Shown here: piece by piece, positions 35,243 through 43,674 of the stretch
Layout of the letters: every line of letters begins with the position of its first letter
Position numbering within the stretch: the stretch's first letter is position 1
NCBI GenBank assembly: GCA_018712075.1
Contig: DVHN01000038.1
Span: 1-59,472 of the forward strand
Direction of reading: 5' to 3'
DNA: 59,472 bases
Origin: Candidatus Fimimorpha faecalis
Lineage (GTDB): Bacteria > Bacillota > Clostridia > Lachnospirales > Lachnospiraceae
Made by a program: the position numbers and the translations under genes
Notes under the pieces: model-generated
Database searches by the model: none
What the model was told of the DNA's origin: nothing
What the model saw: the letters and a program-made list of their open reading frames with translations, nothing else

Positions 35243-37057
35243 ATGGATTTCAAAATACAAAAACGATCCATTGAAATTTTATATAAATTATTAGATGGAA
35301 AAAACGGAATTACTTCCTATGTCACTTATGAGCCTCAGAAAGTTGCATTTTGTCCAGATGTGAAAGATATGGAAGAATTAATTCGGGCTACTCCAGAATC
35401 TCAGGGAATTTCATCCCGCTATATACAAAATTTATTACAAGAATTAGAAAAAGAGAAGGAAGTAAATCTTCATAATATCATGATTGCAAGAAATGGATGT
35501 ATCATTGCAGAAGGAAGCTTTTATCCATATCAGAAACAGATTTGGCAGGCGGTTTATTCGCTTTCCAAAAGTGTAACAGGTATGGCGATTGGAATGTTGA
35601 TAGAAGAAGGAAAGTTAAGCCTGGAAGATCGGGTTGTGGACTTGTTAAAACCGTATACAAACTCAATTACTTATTTAAAACATAAGTCATTGACAGTGCG
35701 TCATTTGCTTACGATGAGCAGTGGAGTTTTATTTAATGAAACAGGGGCAATTGCAGATGATGATTGGATTCGTGCATATTTAGAATCAAATAATAAATTT
35801 TCGCATGGAACACAGTTTTCTTACAATAGTATGAATTCCTATTTATTGTCGGCGATTGTAACAGAAATCTGTAAAATGCCGATGATGGAATATTTGCGTC
35901 CAAGACTCTGGGATGTGCTTGGAATTCATCAAGTATATTGGGAAGTCTGTCCGCAAGGCATTAATAAAGGCGGATGGGGGTTATATTTAACAATAGAAGG
36001 AATGGTAAAACTAGGACAATTGATGCTGCAAAAAGGAATATGGCATGGAAAAAGAATTTTATCAGAAGAATGGGTAACGCAGGCAACGCAAAAACAGATT
36101 GATACAGGAGAAGAAAATGGATATGCCTATGGATATCATAATTGGGTATCGGAAAAAGAAGATTTGTATTTATTTAATGGAATGCTTGGACAAAATGTAA
36201 TTGTTTATCCTGAGAAACAAATGGTAATTGCGACGACTTCTGGAAACGATGAATTATTTATGGATGGTCCAATGGTGGATAAAATTCAGGAGTATTTTGG
36301 AGGAGAATGGATGCCAGAGCAGCAGATGGAAGAGAATTTTTCCGATTATCAAAGTTTAAAATTATACGAAGCAAAGCTTGGCAGGCATAGGGAAAAATCG
36401 CATATTGTTTCTTCTGCAAATCGAGGATGGAAGCGAAGAAGGATTTCTGAAATAAAAGAAAGAGAATGGAAATGTAAGAAGAAGAGAGAAAAACAGATGG
36501 AATGGTTCTGTTTTGTAAAACAGTTGAATGGTATCTGTTATAAAATGGAGACAACAAGAGGTGCAATTGTGCCAGTATTTTGGCAAACCGTGCATAACAA
36601 TTATTCAGAAGGAATTCAGCAAATTCGTTTCTCACGAGAAAACGGAAAATTTTTCTGGCATGTACTAGAAGGAGTAGAAGAATATCGGATGGAGATAGGG
36701 ATGGGAGTTGCATCCATACAGACGATTGACTATCATGGGGAACCTTATTGCATTGCAGTTACTGGAATGTTGGCGAAGAATGAAGAGGAAATTACGGTGT
36801 TAAAAATAGAAATTTCGTTTTTGGAAACACCGCATACAAGAATGTTCAAGATATTTTTTGAAACAGAAGAGGAAATTCGCATTGTTGCAAATGAAAAACC
36901 AGGAAAGTTATTAATACGTCAGGCCTTGAATAGTGTTATGGATCCAGAGAAGGCAGGTTTTATCCAAAATATTTTGTCAAAATTGGACCCTGAGTTTTTC
37001 CAATATAAACTTCGATTTGCAATTGAACCAGAAATTACTGGAAAGAAGCAGATGTAA
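35243..37057 (+). CDS. Serine hydrolase of the beta-lactamase/PBP fold with C-terminal extension
   Basis: 604 residues. Residues 40-360 form a class C beta-lactamase-like domain: the catalytic SxxK is YSLSKSVTG (near 108), and the Y-x-N motif is FSYNSMNSY (near 195). Residues 380-600 are an additional basic then beta-rich region that I do not recognise. There is no signal peptide, so it is probably cytoplasmic and more likely an esterase or peptidase than a resistance enzyme. An AAAAGGAGG site lies before the ATG. Confidence 0.8.
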   Translation: MDFKIQKRSIEILYKLLDGKNGITSYVTYEPQKVAFCPDVKDMEELIRATPESQGISSRYIQNLLQELEKEKEVNLHNIMIARNGCIIAEGSFYPYQKQIWQAVYSLSKSVTGMAIGMLIEEGKLSLEDRVVDLLKPYTNSITYLKHKSLTVRHLLTMSSGVLFNETGAIADDDWIRAYLESNNKFSHGTQFSYNSMNSYLLSAIVTEICKMPMMEYLRPRLWDVLGIHQVYWEVCPQGINKGGWGLYLTIEGMVKLGQLMLQKGIWHGKRILSEEWVTQATQKQIDTGEENGYAYGYHNWVSEKEDLYLFNGMLGQNVIVYPEKQMVIATTSGNDELFMDGPMVDKIQEYFGGEWMPEQQMEENFSDYQSLKLYEAKLGRHREKSHIVSSANRGWKRRRISEIKEREWKCKKKREKQMEWFCFVKQLNGICYKMETTRGAIVPVFWQTVHNNYSEGIQQIRFSRENGKFFWHVLEGVEEYRMEIGMGVASIQTIDYHGEPYCIAVTGMLAKNEEEITVLKIEISFLETPHTRMFKIFFETEEEIRIVANEKPGKLLIRQALNSVMDPEKAGFIQNILSKLDPEFFQYKLRFAIEPEITGKKQM

Positions 37058-37081
37058 AAAAACGAAAAAAGGAGTGGAAGA

Positions 37082-37561
37082 ATGGAGCGGGTAAATAAAA
37101 TTTTAAAACATCCTATTTTTTTAAGAGAGCAGCAGAGAATTAAAGCATTTGAAAAAAATCGAATTTATTGTGGGCATCAGTCAGAGCATTTATTAGATGT
37201 GGCAAGAATTGGATGGATTATGATATTAGAAGAAAAACAAAATATTGAGAAATCCGTTTTCTATGCCGCAGCATTGCTTCATGATATTGGAAGAGCAATG
37301 CAGTATGAGACAGGAGAACCACATCAATTGGCAGGAATTTTGTTGGCCGGTCAGGTATTGGAAGATTGTGGTTATTCTAAGCAAGAACGAGAGGCTATAT
37401 TAGAAGCAATTCGAATGCATCGAACCGATCCAATAAATGAAAAAAACTTGGCTGGAATTCTTTATCGGGCCGATAAAAAGTCGAGAGCCTGTTATTGTTG
37501 TGAGTCGGAACCGCTTTGTAATTGGTCGAATCAAAAGAAAAATTTAATCATTCAATATTAA
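37082..37561 (+). CDS. HD-domain phosphohydrolase-like protein
   Basis: 159 residues. The HD signature is complete: H of CGHQSEH (near 32), HDIGR (near 69), H of PHQLAG, and a late RADKKSR aspartate segment. A Cys-rich tail (ACYCCESEPLCNW) follows. Such proteins are metal-dependent phosphohydrolases; the substrate is unknown. It starts 24 bp after the hydrolase gene and is probably cotranscribed. Confidence 0.8.
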   Translation: MERVNKILKHPIFLREQQRIKAFEKNRIYCGHQSEHLLDVARIGWIMILEEKQNIEKSVFYAAALLHDIGRAMQYETGEPHQLAGILLAGQVLEDCGYSKQEREAILEAIRMHRTDPINEKNLAGILYRADKKSRACYCCESEPLCNWSNQKKNLIIQY

Positions 37562-37607
37562 ATATAGTTGGTCTAATCGTTTTGAAAGCAATTAGACCAA
37601 CTATATT
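37561..37607. terminator. Bidirectional terminator between HD gene and pyrB
   Basis: A perfect 17-bp stem (37561-37577 with 37591-37607), 13-nt loop, with A and T flanks usable in both directions. It separates convergent genes. Confidence 0.88.
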
Positions 37608-37629
37608 TTGTATCAATATAAGAAATTTT

Positions 37630-38538
37630 TTATACAAGTTCTAACAAAGTGAGGATTAACGCCATACGTACATAGACTCCGTATTGTACTTGGCGGAAGT
37701 AAGCTGCTCTTGGATCATCGTCTACTTCAACAGAAATTTCGTTTACACGTGGAAGTGGATGAAGTACGATCATATCTTCTTTTGCAAGAGACATTTTTGC
37801 TTTGTCCAAAATATAACAATCTTTCATCCGAATATAATCTTCTTCGTTAAAGAAACGTTCTCTTTGAACACGTGTCATATAAAGAATATCTAATTTTGGC
37901 ATTGCATCTTCCAAGCTAGAAACTTCTTCAAACTCAAAATTTTTTAAAACGTTGTCTCTAATATAGCTTGGAACACGCAGTTCTGGCGGAGAAATTAAAA
38001 CAAATTTGATATTATTATAACGTACTAATGCATTAATAAGGGAATGAACGGTACGGCCGAATTTTAAGTCGCCACATAGGCCAATTGTCATATCGTGAAG
38101 ACGTCCTTTTAGAGAACGAATGGTTAAAAGGTCAGTGAGAGTCTGACTTGGGTGTTGATGACCTCCATCTCCTGCATTGATTACAGGAATACTAGATTTT
38201 AGGGAAGCAACCATAGGAGCTCCTTCCTTTGGGTGACGCATTGCACAAATATCTGCATAGCAAGAAATCATGCGAATTGTATCAGAAACACTTTCTCCTT
38301 TTGCAGCAGAACTGGAGGCTGCATTGGAGAAACCAATTACATTGCCGCCAAGGTTCATCATAGCGGCTTCGAAGCTAAGACGAGTGCGGGTACTTGGCTC
38401 ATAAAATAAAGTGGCTAATTTCTTTCCCTCGCATTTGTGGGCATATTTTTCTGGATGGTGTTCAATATCGTTGGCAAGGTCCAGTAACTGGTCTAATTCT
38501 TCTACAGAGAAGTCCAAAGGGCTTAATAAATGTCTCAT
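37630..38538 (-). CDS. pyrB: Aspartate carbamoyltransferase catalytic subunit
   Basis: About 302 residues, normal length. It makes carbamoyl aspartate, the committed step of pyrimidine synthesis. Carbamoyl-phosphate loop [13 protein letters not shown] (near residue 50), [10 protein letters not shown] loop (near 80), [15 protein letters not shown] (near 128) and HPLPRVNE (near 262) are intact. ATG 38538 is preferred, 7 nt after AAAGGAG; a TTG two codons upstream is also in frame. It is alone on its strand, divergent from the PAP2 gene. Its leader (38545-38640) has an inverted repeat, CATGTA/TACATG nested in GTCAAA/TTTGAC, of unknown role. Confidence 0.95.
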   Translation of the reverse strand: MRHLLSPLDFSVEELDQLLDLANDIEHHPEKYAHKCEGKKLATLFYEPSTRTRLSFEAAMMNLGGNVIGFSNAASSSAAKGESVSDTIRMISCYADICAMRHPKEGAPMVASLKSSIPVINAGDGGHQHPSQTLTDLLTIRSLKGRLHDMTIGLCGDLKFGRTVHSLINALVRYNNIKFVLISPPELRVPSYIRDNVLKNFEFEEVSSLEDAMPKLDILYMTRVQRERFFNEEDYIRMKDCYILDKAKMSLAKEDMIVLHPLPRVNEISVEVDDDPRAAYFRQVQYGVYVRMALILTLLELV

Positions 38539-38773
38539 AAACAAACTCCTTTATCTTTTTTTGGTTATTGTTGGGAGTCAAAGTTATATTTTTCATGTAA
38601 GTGTAGAGTACATGATGTTTTGACCCTGTTATCCTGGTGGTATTATATAATAAAATTCCGTAATAGGAAAGTGAAATTTTGGGAAAAATACAAGATTTTT
38701 GTGTAAATGACTTGTAATTCCTCTGGTTCTATAATAGAATAAGACTTGATTATGGCAAGAAGGAGGGTATGAC

Positions 38774-39304
38774 ATGCCATGGGAAATTGAATTTTTGAAT
38801 TGGTTACAAACGATTCATAATCCTATTTTAGATCGATTTATGGTTGGTATTACTTATTTAGGAAGCGGAGGAATTTTATGGATTGTGATTGCGCTTGCTT
38901 TGCTTTTTAGTAAAAGATACCGCAGTTGGGGAATTGTGCTTGCAGCTTCATTGATTGGATGTCTTGTCATTGGGAATCTAATGTTAAAACCGTTGGTTGC
39001 TCGAGTAAGGCCGTATGATGTAACTGGATTTGAACAGCTTTTGATTGGAAAGCTTTCCGATTATTCGTTTCCCTCCGGACATACATTGGCATCTTTTGCA
39101 TCGGCAACTGTACTGGTAGCTATGAATCGAAAATGGGGAATCGCTGCATTAATTATGGCAACGTTGATTTCATTTTCAAGAATGTATTTATATGTACATT
39201 TCCCTACAGATGTATTAGCTGGTTTCGTGATTGGAGTTATGATTGCGCTCCTTTGCGTTAAGTTTATAAAACCAAGAATTCCAGAAAAATGGAGAGGAGA
39301 ATGA
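38774..39304 (+). CDS. PAP2-superfamily membrane phosphatase
   Basis: 176 residues, about five transmembrane helices. All three PAP2 motifs are present: KPLVARVRP (near residue 73), FPSGHT (near 98) and SRMYLYVHFPTD (near 136). It is likely an undecaprenyl-pyrophosphate or phosphatidyl-glycerophosphate-type phosphatase facing the outside. A TATAAT at 38730-38735, with a weak -35 17 bp before it, probably drives this gene and metY. Confidence 0.9.
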   Translation: MPWEIEFLNWLQTIHNPILDRFMVGITYLGSGGILWIVIALALLFSKRYRSWGIVLAASLIGCLVIGNLMLKPLVARVRPYDVTGFEQLLIGKLSDYSFPSGHTLASFASATVLVAMNRKWGIAALIMATLISFSRMYLYVHFPTDVLAGFVIGVMIALLCVKFIKPRIPEKWRGE

Positions 39305-39309
39305 GACAA

Positions 39310-40605
39310 ATGAGTAATTATAAGATTGAGACAACTTGTATTCAAGGAGGCTGGAAGCCAAAAAAAGGAGAGTCTCGTGTTCTGCCAATTTATCAGAGTA
39401 CAACGTTTAAGTATGACTCAAGCGAACAGATGGCAAAATTATTTGACTTAGAAGAAGAAGGATATTTTTATACAAGATTGCAGAATCCAACGAATGATGC
39501 GGTGGCACAAAAAATCTGTGAGTTAGAAGGCGGAGTGGCAGCAATGTTAACTTCTTCTGGACAGGCAGCGAATTTCTATGCAGTATTTAACATCTGTGGA
39601 GCAGGAGATCATATTGTGAGTGCTGCTACGATTTATGGAGGTACATCCAATTTATTTACTGTAACAATGAAAAAGCTTGGAATTGATGTTACACTAGTAG
39701 ATCCAGATGCTCCAGTAGAAGAATTAGAAAAAGCATTTCGTCCAAATACAAAAGCATTGTTTGCAGAAACAATATCCAATCCATCTCTCGTTGTTTTGGA
39801 TATTGAGAAATTTGCTAATTTGGCACATGAACATGGAGTGCCGCTTATTGTGGATAATACGTTTGCAACACCGATTAACTGTCGTCCATTTGAATTTGGA
39901 GCAGATATTGTGACTCATTCTACAACAAAATATATGGATGGACATGCGATGGCAGTTGGAGGTGCGATTGTAGATAGCGGTAATTTTGACTGGATGGCAC
40001 ATGCAGAGAAATTCCCTGGTTTAACGACACCGGACGAATCGTATCATGGAATTGTTTATGCACAGCGTTTTGGAAAAAAAGCTTATATTACAAAAGCAAC
40101 GGCTCAGTTAATGCGTGACTTAGGTTCCATTCCATCTCCTCAGAATGCGTTTCTATTAAATATTGGTCTGGAAACGCTGCATTTACGTATGCCTCGTCAT
40201 TGTGAAAATGCACAAAAGGTTGCAGAATATTTAGAAGCTAATGAACATGTAGCATGGGTGAATTATCCAGGACTTAAGAGCAGTAAGTATTATGATTTAG
40301 CACAGAAGTATATGCCAAATGGTACTTGTGGTGTTATTGCGTTTGGATTAAAGGGAGGAAGAGATTTCTCCATTGACTTTATGGATCACTTAAAACTGGC
40401 TTGTATTGTGACACATGTGGCAGACGCTCGAACCTGTGTATTACATCCGGCAAGCCATACCCATCGACAGCTTACAGATGAGCAGTTAATTGAGGCAGGA
40501 GTACAGCCAGACTTGATTCGTCTCAGCGTAGGAATCGAGAATGTAGAAGATATTATTGCAGACATTCAGCAAGCATTGGATGCAGTGGAAACAGATAAAG
40601 CATGA
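39310..40605 (+). CDS. metY: O-acetylhomoserine aminocarboxypropyltransferase (sulfhydrylase)
   Basis: About 431 residues of the Cys/Met-metabolism PLP family. It joins O-acetylhomoserine with sulfide to make homocysteine. The PLP lysine is in HSTTKYMDGHA (near residue 204); the SGQAANFYAVFNI segment and C-terminal GIENVEDI helix are typical. ATG 39310 sits 11 nt after AGAGGAG; the ATG at 39301 is too close to it. The frame starts just after the PAP2 stop, so the two are coupled. No SAM riboswitch precedes it. Confidence 0.93.
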   Translation: MSNYKIETTCIQGGWKPKKGESRVLPIYQSTTFKYDSSEQMAKLFDLEEEGYFYTRLQNPTNDAVAQKICELEGGVAAMLTSSGQAANFYAVFNICGAGDHIVSAATIYGGTSNLFTVTMKKLGIDVTLVDPDAPVEELEKAFRPNTKALFAETISNPSLVVLDIEKFANLAHEHGVPLIVDNTFATPINCRPFEFGADIVTHSTTKYMDGHAMAVGGAIVDSGNFDWMAHAEKFPGLTTPDESYHGIVYAQRFGKKAYITKATAQLMRDLGSIPSPQNAFLLNIGLETLHLRMPRHCENAQKVAEYLEANEHVAWVNYPGLKSSKYYDLAQKYMPNGTCGVIAFGLKGGRDFSIDFMDHLKLACIVTHVADARTCVLHPASHTHRQLTDEQLIEAGVQPDLIRLSVGIENVEDIIADIQQALDAVETDKA

Positions 40606-40627
40606 AAAGGCGAAAATGGAGATGATT

Positions 40628-41260
40628 ATGAAGAGAGACAGTATTATTTTTGATCTGGATGGTACTCTTTGGGATTCCAGCAGGCAGATTGCAAAATCAT
40701 GGAGTCAAACGTTACGAGAAAAATTTCCAGATATCCATAAAGAAATAACGCAGAAAGACATTATGGGAATTATGGGAATGGTAACAGAGGATATCGCTCG
40801 AACGTTGTTTCCAGATTTAGAAATCGAACGTGCAATAACGGTTACCAATACAATATGTGAAGAAGAATGTGACTATTTAAGAAAAACTGGAGGAACATTG
40901 TACGATGGAGTGGAAGAAGTATTGGAGACATTATCTCTCCAGTATCCGCTTTTTATTGTAAGTAATTGTCAATGTGGTTATATTGAATGTTTTTTAGAAC
41001 ATCATAAGTTAGACAAATACTTCAAGGGATTTCTATGCTCTGGTCAAACGGGAAAGCGAAAAGGTGAAAATATTAAGCGTTTGATGGAGCAGTATGGTTT
41101 GAAGAAATCCATTTATGTTGGAGATACGCAAATGGATTATGAGGCAGCAAAGCAGGCTGGAATTGAATTCCTTTATGCTGCGTATGGATTTGGTACGATC
41201 TCAGATCCTGTCCCTTCTATATTAAGTATAAGAGAACTTTTAAATCATATGCAGGAATGA
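40628..41260 (+). CDS. HAD-family hydrolase (phosphoglycolate phosphatase-like)
   Basis: About 210 residues of the HAD subfamily I. Motif I is FDLDGTLWD (residues 7-15), motif II VSNCQC, motif III/IV lysine and VGDTQMDYEAA. It removes phosphate from a small metabolite or nucleotide. ATG 40628 is preferred, 6 nt after GGAG; three earlier in-frame ATGs overlap metY or its end. Confidence 0.85.
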   Translation: MKRDSIIFDLDGTLWDSSRQIAKSWSQTLREKFPDIHKEITQKDIMGIMGMVTEDIARTLFPDLEIERAITVTNTICEEECDYLRKTGGTLYDGVEEVLETLSLQYPLFIVSNCQCGYIECFLEHHKLDKYFKGFLCSGQTGKRKGENIKRLMEQYGLKKSIYVGDTQMDYEAAKQAGIEFLYAAYGFGTISDPVPSILSIRELLNHMQE

Positions 41261-41280
41261 GAATGCAGCGGCATTTATGT

Positions 41281-41305
41281 GAATAGGTAGAACAGTTACC
41301 TATTC
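41281..41305 (+). other. Hairpin upstream of the preQ1 riboswitch
   Basis: GAATAGGTA (41281-41289) and TACCTATTC (41297-41305), perfect 9-bp stem and 7-nt loop. No T-run follows. It may end the HAD transcript with help, or belong to the leader. Confidence 0.4.
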
Positions 41306-41328
41306 TAATCAAAGAAGAACTTCTTTGG

Positions 41329-41364
41329 ACTGGTTCGTAAACTTCCCAGAATAAAAAACTAAGA
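41329..41364 (+). promoter_or_regulatory. preQ1-I riboswitch
   Basis: Short H-type pseudoknot aptamer: P1 CTGG (41330-41333) with CCAG (41346-41349), a TTCGTAAACTT-like loop, then the diagnostic A-rich tail AATAAAAAACTAAG (41350-41363) whose end folds back into the loop. This is the standard layout of preQ1-I aptamers upstream of queuosine genes. No terminator follows, so control through the nearby ribosome site (AGGAATGGAG, 41381-41390) is likely. Confidence 0.85.
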
Positions 41365-41395
41365 TGAATGACAGTTGGTCAGGAATGGAGAATAA

Positions 41396-42358
41396 ATGCG
41401 AAAAATTATAATTGATTGTGATCCTGGTATTGATGATGCATTGGCATTAATGCTTGCATTGTCATCACCAGAATTAAATATTTTAGGAATTACTACTGTA
41501 AGCGGAAATGTACCTGCCCAAGTGGGAGCAGATAATGCATTGAAGGTGTTAAAGCAGATGAATCGTCTGGATATTCCTGTTTATTGCGGGGCAGAAATTC
41601 CGTTAAAAAAAGACTATGTGGATGCAAGGGATACGCATGGAGAGGATGGGCTTGGAGAGACCAATTATCCAAAAGCAGACGGTGTGAGTTGGAAGGGTGG
41701 AGCCGTGGACTTTATTATTGAGACGCTGCAAAAAGAGACAGGAGTTTCTATTATTGCGATTGGTCCAATGACAAATCTTGCACTTGCTTTGCAAAAATGC
41801 CCAGAGGCATTTCAGAGACTGGATGAATTTATCTCGATGGGAGGTAATTTCAGAAGTTATGGAAATTGTTCTCCAGTCGCAGAATATAATTATTGGTGTG
41901 ATCCAGATGCAGCAAACTATGTATATCAAAATCTTGGCACAATGATACATATGGTTGGATTGGATGTTACAAGAAAAATTGTATTTACTCCTACGATTGC
42001 TGAGTTTTGTCAGCGAATCCATCCTTCCAATGGAACATTTGTGAAGCAAATTACGCATTTTTATAATGAATTTCACTGGAATTATGAACGAATCATAGGA
42101 TGTGTAATCAATGATCCTCTGGCAATTGCATATTTTATAGACAGAGAATTATGCAGTGGAATTTCTGCCTATACGATGGTAGTAACGGATGGAGTTTGTA
42201 TTGGCCAGACAGTAGTGGACTCGATGGATTTTTGGAAAAAAGAGAAAAACAGTTATGTACTTACAAAGGTAAATCAAATAGATTTTATGAAACTTTTTCT
42301 GAAAAGAGTATTTCAAGCAAAAGAATCTGACTTAGATATTCTATTTCACAAAGAATAG
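41396..42358 (+). CDS. queK: Queuosine-type nucleoside hydrolase
   Basis: 320 residues of the inosine-uridine nucleoside hydrolase family. The calcium-binding motif DCDPGIDDALAL is at residues 6-17, and further conserved acidic/His residues are in place. On sequence alone it could be any purine or pyrimidine nucleosidase, but the preQ1-I riboswitch just upstream and the two genes downstream match the queuine salvage set described for Clostridioides difficile, in which QueK frees queuine from queuosine. That assignment is by context. Confidence 0.85.
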   Translation: MRKIIIDCDPGIDDALALMLALSSPELNILGITTVSGNVPAQVGADNALKVLKQMNRLDIPVYCGAEIPLKKDYVDARDTHGEDGLGETNYPKADGVSWKGGAVDFIIETLQKETGVSIIAIGPMTNLALALQKCPEAFQRLDEFISMGGNFRSYGNCSPVAEYNYWCDPDAANYVYQNLGTMIHMVGLDVTRKIVFTPTIAEFCQRIHPSNGTFVKQITHFYNEFHWNYERIIGCVINDPLAIAYFIDRELCSGISAYTMVVTDGVCIGQTVVDSMDFWKKEKNSYVLTKVNQIDFMKLFLKRVFQAKESDLDILFHKE

Positions 42359-42374
42359 TTGTTAGGACAAAAGC

Positions 42375-42983
42375 GTGTATAATATAGAAAAAGGAGAATG
42401 TTTTATGAAAGAAAAAAAGATTTCAGCAGTACAGATCTGTTTTATCGCATTAGGAGTAGTAATTAATATTGTAGGCGGATTCATTGGTTTGACATTTCGG
42501 CTTCCTATCTATATGGATAGCATTGGAACTATTTTAGTAGCGTCCGTCATTGGTCCATGGGGCGGCATTGTAACTGCATTGCTTGGTGGATTGATTTCTG
42601 GAATGACGGATATTTATGCAATTTATTTTCTTCCAGCAGGGATGATTGTTGGAGGGATTGCAGGAAAATTATTTCCTAAAGTTGCAGAGAAAAAATGGTC
42701 CATACCATTTACTGGTCTATTAATTACAATTCCAGGAACATTAGTAAGTGCATGTATCAATGCATTTGTATTTGGAGGGGTGACTTCTTCAGGATCTTCG
42801 ATTCTTGTATTGATTCTGAATCATCTTGGAGTTAATTTAGTTGTAAGTGCAATGCTTACTCAAGTTGTAACAGAATATTTGGATCGCTGTATTGCGCTTT
42901 TCCTTGTATATGAGGTGTATTCTGTTCTGTCTTCTGAGATGAAAAGAAAAATTAAAGGGGAAATAACAAATGGAACGGTATAA
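42375..42983 (+). CDS. qrtT: ECF transporter S component for queuine/queuosine
   Basis: About 202 residues from the first ATG, with a better-placed ATG at 42405 after AAAGGAG (about 192 residues). Five to six hydrophobic segments and the YMDSIGTILVA region typical of substrate-binding S components of energy-coupling-factor importers. It would use the shared EcfA/EcfT module, not seen here. Position between queK and queL under a preQ1 riboswitch makes queuine or queuosine the probable cargo. It overlaps queL by 14 bp. Confidence 0.82.
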   Translation: MYNIEKGECFMKEKKISAVQICFIALGVVINIVGGFIGLTFRLPIYMDSIGTILVASVIGPWGGIVTALLGGLISGMTDIYAIYFLPAGMIVGGIAGKLFPKVAEKKWSIPFTGLLITIPGTLVSACINAFVFGGVTSSGSSILVLILNHLGVNLVVSAMLTQVVTEYLDRCIALFLVYEVYSVLSSEMKRKIKGEITNGTV

Positions 42984-43659
42984 TAGAATTACAAATAAAA
43001 ATTGTAGAGAAATTGTTTTGTTAAAAGCATTTCCATGTGCATGGGGAAAATGCAGTTTTTGTGATTATACTGATGATAATTCAAAAGATGAAAGAGCTAT
43101 GATTGCTTTAAACTCGGAGATTTTGTCTCGTGTGACAGGAGAATTTGGAGTACTGGAAGTAATTAATTCTGGAAGTTGTTTTGAGTTACCAACACAGACA
43201 TTAGAACAAATACGTACAATCATTCGTGAGAAGCAGATTCGACTTTTATATTTTGAAAGTCATTGGATGTATCGGAAAAAGCTGCAAGAAATGAAAGATT
43301 ATATGGGGATTCCAATTCTATTTAAAATCGGAGTGGAAAGTTTTGATTATAATTTTAGAGAAAAGATTTTAAATAAACATGCAGATTTTCATACGCCACA
43401 GGAAGTGGCCGAGTATTTTGATTCACCTTGTATTATGGTGGGAATAAAAGGACAGACAAAAGAGATGATTGCTCAAGATATACAATATATGAAGCAGTAT
43501 TTTAAACGGGGTACTGTTAACGTTTATACAAATAATACAACAAATATTCGACGAGATGATGAGCTAGTCCAGTGGTTTATGAGAACTTATGCATACCTAG
43601 AGAAAGATCCAATGATTGAAGTGTTGTATGAAAATACAGACTTTGGTGTTGGAGACTGA
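42970..43659 (+). CDS. queL: Radical SAM queuine lyase QueL
   Basis: 229 residues. The iron-sulfur cysteines are Cys23, Cys28 and Cys31 (FPCAWGKCSFC), a C-x4-C-x2-C spacing rather than the usual C-x3-C-x2-C. It is small for a radical SAM enzyme and has no extra Fe-S domain. In the C. difficile pathway QueL turns queuine into preQ1 for reinsertion into tRNA by Tgt. It follows the S-component gene with overlap, with AAAGGGG before its ATG. Confidence 0.83.
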   Translation: MERYNRITNKNCREIVLLKAFPCAWGKCSFCDYTDDNSKDERAMIALNSEILSRVTGEFGVLEVINSGSCFELPTQTLEQIRTIIREKQIRLLYFESHWMYRKKLQEMKDYMGIPILFKIGVESFDYNFREKILNKHADFHTPQEVAEYFDSPCIMVGIKGQTKEMIAQDIQYMKQYFKRGTVNVYTNNTTNIRRDDELVQWFMRTYAYLEKDPMIEVLYENTDFGVGD

Positions 43660-43674
43660 TAATGGAGGAAAGTA

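Noticed and set aside
38545-38640. PyrR-binding attenuator or T-box in the pyrB leader
   Set aside because: An inverted repeat exists but no T-run, no PyrR anti-antiterminator consensus and no T-box core were seen.
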